Origin: Sporobolomyces roseus
Taxonomy: Eukaryota > Basidiomycota > Microbotryomycetes > Sporidiobolales > Sporidiobolaceae
Assembly (NCBI GenBank): GCA_016617785.1
Contig: JADILM010000007.1
Coordinates: 310,001 to 374,000 of the forward strand
Length of the DNA stretch: 64,000 nt
Direction: 5' to 3'
The stretch's first letter is position 1; each line of letters opens with the position of its first letter. A model generated the notes under the pieces. That model was not told the DNA's origin. It made no database searches and saw only the letters and a list, made by a program, of their open reading frames with translations. The position numbers and the translations under genes were made by a program. This document shows positions 59,614-64,000 of the stretch, in pieces.

Positions 59614-62001
59614 ATGGTCGCCAAATCATTAGCAGGCAAGCAGAGCAAGCCTAAGCAACCTATAGCGACTACCAGCAAGGTCGACTCTACCCTCACTCGC
59701 ATCTCTCATCTCGCTGCTTCTCTTCCTCCTTCAGCTCCAGCTTCCGCCTCTCTCAACCCTCTAGCAGACTTGATCGAATTATACACCACTCTCAAACTCA
59801 CTCTACCAGAATCTACGGGACCCAAAGAGTTGGAAAGGAACAGACAAGAAGTTCATACGGCTTTGCATACTTTGAAAGGAGTTTTCGAGGCTCTCATCAA
59901 CGCTGGAAGGTTACATGGGGTATTGAGAGGCAGTAAACGGGCAAAGAGTACGGATGCAAGCGACAAGGGTCAGTCAAAAGAAGAGGAGATCGTACAGAAA
60001 GTAAAGGCATGGTTGAAGGAGAGATGGGAAGATTACCTAAAGCAGACTGCGAACGTAGCGGGAGCGCATTGGGATAGCTCGGTCAGAGTGTGTTCAAATG
60101 AGATTAGCTGCATCAGGTGACGTTGGCTAATCCAATTCGGGTTCGCAGATTTCAGCTCTCAACGCGCTCATGTCGCTCATTCGCACCGAATCACTCTTCC
60201 TTACTTCCCTTCACCACGCCAAACAAGCACAATTCGCAAGATCTTCCTTCGAATACGTCGTGCGCGCTTTGCTGCTGCCACCAGACAACGACGGCGTTTT
60301 GAAGGCAGATTTGGCAGAGGAATGGAAGAAATGGTGGGACAGAAACGATGATGTGCGATACTTCTTCTTGAACAAGGGAGCGTGAGTAAAAGATCGCGAT
60401 CAGTAGCTATTCAAGTAACTTGCTAATCGGAGTGCTTTCTCACAGTGAACTCTTGTCATCTTTCGTCAAATCGAAATCGAACCCTTCCCCTGCTCCTCTC
60501 CCTCCCGCTCTCATCCCCAATGCTATAACTATCCTCGAATCTCTCACGACGATGCCCACCTCATCTGCCGAACTAAACGAGTTCTACTGTTCGACTCCCG
60601 TCATTCGCAAAGCCGACAAGATCACTTCGAAGAAGCGCAAGGCAGTTGACGAACGACCAAACGATGGCTCGACCGGAATCTTTGATTCTTCAGCATCCGA
60701 ATCCGAATCGGAACCCGAATTGATCCACCAACTCAACTCTCGACAACGAAAGAAACATCTACCCACCCTCCTTTCCCTCGTTGCTCACAAACGAGCTTTC
60801 CAAGATTACTGCCTCGCTATTCTCGCCCTACCGATACGTGAAGAGGATAGTAAACGATTGTTGATTATGCTTCATCGACAAATCTTGCCTCACATGACTG
60901 AACCGAGGAGATTGATGGATTGGTTGGTCGATTGTGCGGATCGAGGTGGAACTATCGCTATTCTCGCTTTGAACGGTCTCTTTACTCTAATCCAGAAACA
61001 CAACCTGTGAGTCTCTCTGAGCATCTTCTTTCGTCGAGCAGGAACTCACTCAGTTCCGCAAAGATAGTGAATATCCCGACTTCTACAACAAGCTCTACTC
61101 CCTCCTCGATCGATCTGTTCTCCATGTGAGGTACCGACCGCGATTCTTTCGACTCCTTGACATCTTCCTTTCCTCGTCGTAAGCCTCTCTGCGATTTCTT
61201 TCCTCTTCGCTCACAGCTGATTTCTCTCGCTTGTTGCTAGACATATCCCTTCAGCTCTCGTCGCTTCGTTCATCAAGCGATTAGCTCGACTTGCCCTCTC
61301 CGCTTCTCCCGCTGCTATCGTCACTGTCGTCCCTCTCGTTTACAACTTGCTCAAACGTCACCCAAGTTGTATGGTCATGATTCATCGACCCCTTTCGGAA
61401 GATATGGAGCAGGAGCAATTCGATGGTGCGTACTCTTCCTCCGCGTTTGCATCGTACGAGAACGCTAACTTGGTTTCGCCTGTTACAGATCCTTTCGACC
61501 CTCTAGAGTCTTCGCCTACCGATACGAACGCTATCGAATCATCGTTGTGGGAACTTGCGGCGATCAGGAATCATTACTTGGCGAGTGTCGCAGGATTAGC
61601 ATCAGTGTTCGGAGAAGTCATGAACAAGCAGAATTACACTATGGAAGATTTCCTCGATCACTCTTATGGAACCGTACGTCTCTGAAACTGGACCCAAAGC
61701 GCTCTGTGTCGATACTGAACCAACTTTCGCCGTACAGATGCTCGAAACTGAATTCTCTCGTAAAATCACGAATCGACCACCTGCCCTCGCACCGGTTCCC
61801 GAACGACAACCTATCGGAGATTCGTTCTTCCCTCTTGCGGATGGCTCGATGGATCACATCAAACCGAGGAAGAAGAGGAACATGGAGGAATTGGAACCGC
61901 TATTCACGGACGAAGGGGAGAGGATCGAGAAGAAGACTGCAGAGGAGGAAGAGGAGGAGTTGGAACCAGTAGATATCGTTTCGAGATTATGGTCTTTCTG
62001 A
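59614..62001 (+). CDS. NOC4: Nucleolar complex protein Noc4 (40S ribosome biogenesis)
   Basis: Partner of Nop14 in small-subunit processome export and maturation; nucleolar. The basic N-terminus (MVAKSLAGKQSKPKQP) is followed by helical-repeat segments (LADLIELYTTLKLTLPES, RISALNALMSLIRTESLFL). The CBF/Mak21 domain follows (KRAFQDYCLAILALPIREEDSKRLLIMLHRQILPHM, PRRLMDWLVDCADRGGTIAILALNGLFTLIQKHNLEYPDFYNKLYSLLD, FRLLDIFLSSSHIPSALVASFIKRLARLAL). The last part holds ESSLWELAAIRNHYLASVAGLASVFGE, which is strongly Noc4-like, and a Glu-rich C-terminus ending VSRLWSF. Six or more exons. Confidence 0.93.
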
Positions 62002-63139
62002 TCAGGTGCAAACTGTAGATCTCACGCAACAGGTTTATCAGGGCAGAGTAGAACTAGCTGAGTTGCAAGGTGAAGTCTTCGGCCTCGGTGGAAAGCGCGA
62101 AAGAAGAACAGGAAGCTGAACAGTCACAACCCTTTTGGCGAGCATAACGCCAAGACTGGACTAGCTACGAGTCATTACTACGCCTTGTAACACGTGAAAT
62201 GAATAGAGGAATCGAGCAGATCACTTCCCGGGCGTTGCGAAATGAGATAGACTCCGACAAGCCATACTACAGAGAGAGCAGTAGTTCTTGTCTCGCAAAT
62301 GAAACAACTGAAGGTGAATCAATACCGCTCATCAAATGAGTCGGTTCGGTATCGCAAACTCGACTGAAGTTCAATACCCGAACACTTTTCCTCCTCTTGC
62401 AAGTTTGCTTGACAAGCAAGACACTGTGATCGGATTTGAGCTATCTCTAGTGGATATGAGGAAGTGGACCAATTGCACCTAGCTTGTCAGATACCATCTA
62501 TGGAAGAGCTTATTTTGAGAGACCTTGAGAATGTTGCGAGACTCGTGTTACAAATTGAGAGAAACGACAGCTCTCTTAGTCCTCAATTGTGCTCAAAGAG
62601 CTGTAGCAACGCTTTGAGTGCCCTGAAGCGAGTCAGGCAGAAGGAAAGCAGGATGAGGGATCCTATTTCTTTTCCAGATTCATAGTTTGGCCTCAGTTGG
62701 TCATGGTATGAGTCTTCACATTGAGCGAGAGCAGTTGTAGTAGATCTGAACAGTACACAAGCAGAGCTGAGCTCAGAAGAGACCATCTCCCAATGCGAAA
62801 GAGGAGGAACTGAATTGACGGCAATAGATCTTCACGTCGAGAATTCGAGCGCTTCAAGTTTCGCTTTGATTGACTGCCCGAACAGAGCACAACAGCCCGA
62901 TTAGAACAACCTTCAATTGAGCGTAAATTACAACGCTCTCAATTGAGATTATCTACCACCCTCGAGATCTCAATACTCTTTCTCGCAATTTCAAAGCTTT
63001 CACAGACAACCGACTTCTATCTGAGTGTTTTCAGCTCATTTCGGACTGTTCACAGAGGCGATTTGAAGTGGCAGGTATATATAGTACTTGGGGGCCGCTG
63101 CCACCATCAGCGATACGTGGAACGCTTGCAAGTCCAAAA
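62002..63139. other. 1.1 kb gene-poor region upstream of tRNA-Lys
   Basis: The longest empty stretch in the window. Reading frames are short and unlike the coding style of the neighbours. It has several AATTGAG/CTCAATTG strings (around 62556, 62582, 62917, 62938), the last pair close together. It could hold a decayed insertion, since retroelements favour tRNA flanks, but I see no LTR ends or coding remains. Confidence 0.4.
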
Positions 63140-63251
63140 GCCCGTGTAACTCAATCGGAAGAGTGCCAGACTTTTACGCTCGACAGTTTGATCCTCCTTA
63201 CTTCGCAGTAGGAATATCTGGACGTTGCGGGTTCGAGCCCCGCCATGGGCT
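63140..63251 (+). tRNA. tRNA-Lys (UUU anticodon) with 39-nt intron
   Basis: Acceptor GCCCGTG pairs with CATGGGC (one G-U). The D stem ACTC/GAGT, anticodon stem CCAGA/TCTGG and T stem GCGGG/CCCGC (loop TTCGAGC) are all complete. The anticodon loop is C-T-TTT-A, so the anticodon is at 63173-63175 and reads AAA/AAG lysine. The intron, 63177-63215, interrupts after position 37, the standard site. The discriminator base is T at 63251, or the next base if the end shifts by one. Confidence 0.93.
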
Positions 63252-63742
63252 TCCTTCCCTTTTTGTTGCAATCAACCCTAGACCGCTGCTACTCCTTTCT
63301 TTGTTTTGCTCTTTTTCGCTTCCTCTCCCTCAAACCTCTCAAAATGATCAACCTTTCATTTGTTCGAGTTCTCTTAAGCTCTGTTGTTCCCTATCGAAGC
63401 CGTAACTGTTCACTTCACGGCAGAAGCTAAAAGTTCAGAGAGCAACCTACTTTCTCTTGCTCTATACCCGCTCTCGCTCTCGACGCTAACTTGGTAACTC
63501 GGCGCTGCAGCGACGCTGCAGCCCAGAAGAGCGGCTTCCAGCTAGTGTCTACCTGGACACAAGCTGCCGTAACCACTCGCCAGGAAGCGGAATCTCGAAA
63601 ACGAAACGAAAACAAAATGTTCCTTCGGCTTACAACAGAGCTGTACAATGCTTACAGAAAGGAAACAGACAGACAGAGAGCTGGAAGCTGTCGAGAGAGG
63701 AGATTGGGGAAGAGAGACGGAGAGGGGGAGGGAAAGAGAGGA
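63252..63742. other. 3' flank of tRNA-Lys and of the PDK-type gene
   Basis: A T-rich stretch directly after the tRNA (CCTTTTTGTT at 63259-63268) is the likely Pol III terminator. A short palindromic duplication, GCTGCAGCGACGCTGCAGC, lies near 63505. No gene supported. Confidence 0.4.
63259..63268 (+). terminator. Probable RNA polymerase III terminator
   Basis: A run of five T residues within 15 bases of the tRNA 3' end, the usual Pol III stop signal. Confidence 0.6.
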
Positions 63743-64000
63743 TCATTGAAGTGGTTCAGAACTGGAACTGAGACGATTGAGATGAATGTAACAGTCGGTT
63801 CCGTAGCTATGAAGACATCGAGCAAGATGTTAGCATGTCTGTCTCGCAGAGATGAAGAGGTCAGCAGGACTCACCCTTCCATTGAAATGAGTTTCAGGTT
63901 TCCACCGAAATATTGAGCGTAGAGACGAGCGATAGGTAGACCGTAACCTGATGCAAGCAGCGCGCGTAAGCTTTGAGAGGACGAGAGTATGCCAGAGAGA
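63743..64000 (-). CDS. Mitochondrial PDK/BCKDK-type protein kinase, 3' end only
   Basis: C-terminal part of a pyruvate (or branched-chain) dehydrogenase kinase running off the window. Two exons are visible. Exon 63875-63947 encodes [24 protein letters not shown]. After intron 63807-63874, exon 63743-63806 encodes [20 protein letters not shown] and TGA. The G-box run (GYGLPxxRLYAxYFGG...SMEGYGTDxYIxL) is the diagnostic end of the GHKL ATP-binding domain in this family. A further intron appears to extend from 63948 to beyond the window edge. The protein would act in the mitochondrial matrix on the E1 subunit. The residues visible do not tell PDK from BCKDK. Confidence 0.88.

Noticed and set aside
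62464..62685. 73-residue frame as a small gene
   Set aside because: No motif, no splice continuation and no codon pattern like its neighbours.
63491..63916. 141-residue plus-strand open frame
   Set aside because: Low-complexity Arg/Glu-rich product. The minus strand here encodes the conserved PDK C-terminus with matching splice sites.
1..64000. CRISPR array, rRNA genes, intact transposons
   Set aside because: No regularly spaced direct repeats, no rRNA-like segments and no transposase or reverse-transcriptase motifs were found in either strand.

Overview
This 64 kb window is nuclear DNA from a basidiomycete fungus. Almost every gene is split by many short introns (roughly 45-110 bp) with GTGAGT/GTACGT-type donors. 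The gene set includes fungal-specific families: an APSES/Mbp1 factor, a DASH subunit, a perilipin like the Ldp1 of red oleaginous yeasts, and an Rrm4-like RRM/MLLE protein known from basidiomycetes. I would guess Pucciniomycotina (a Microbotryomycetes-like yeast), but base sequence alone does not settle the lineage.

Left part (1-31.6 kb), ordinary housekeeping genes: ATP1 (F1 alpha), a type II membrane glycosyltransferase with a 5-nt microexon, REV1, an MBP1-like start factor, an unassigned multipass membrane protein, a HAL4-type kinase, a GIN4/HSL1-type kinase, MAM33/p32, a DNAJC17/Cwf23-type J-protein, the Rrm4-like protein, a perilipin and a DUF1769 protein.

Middle part (31.7-51.1 kb), the most unusual segment: eight three-exon genes for MYND-type zinc-finger proteins, in two four-gene arrays on either side of an 8.8 kb single-copy block (RRP6, a ZIP transporter, CUE3/ASCC2, SPC19). 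The left array is on the minus strand and the right array on the plus strand, so all eight genes are transcribed away from the block. Two subfamilies alternate strictly. Reading outward from the core, both arms give II-I-II-I, a mirror-image arrangement. All eight replace the sixth zinc-ligand Cys of the MYND finger with His. The four subfamily I genes share an identical 18-bp element about 120 bp before the ATG. Subfamily II genes share a different element about 85 bp before the ATG. First exons, first introns and promoters are conserved, while the third-exon C-terminal domains have diverged.

Right part (51.6-64 kb): polo kinase CDC5 diverges from a long proline-rich RING-H2 protein whose start codon directly abuts a 3-codon uORF. 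NOC4, an intron-containing tRNA-Lys(UUU) and the 3' end of a mitochondrial PDK/BCKDK-type kinase gene follow.

Several genes act in the cell cycle (MBP1, GIN4-like, CDC5, SPC19), but they are scattered and nothing suggests a functional cluster. Exon boundaries were read by eye from splice signals and reading-frame continuity. CDS coordinates run from start to stop codon and include introns.
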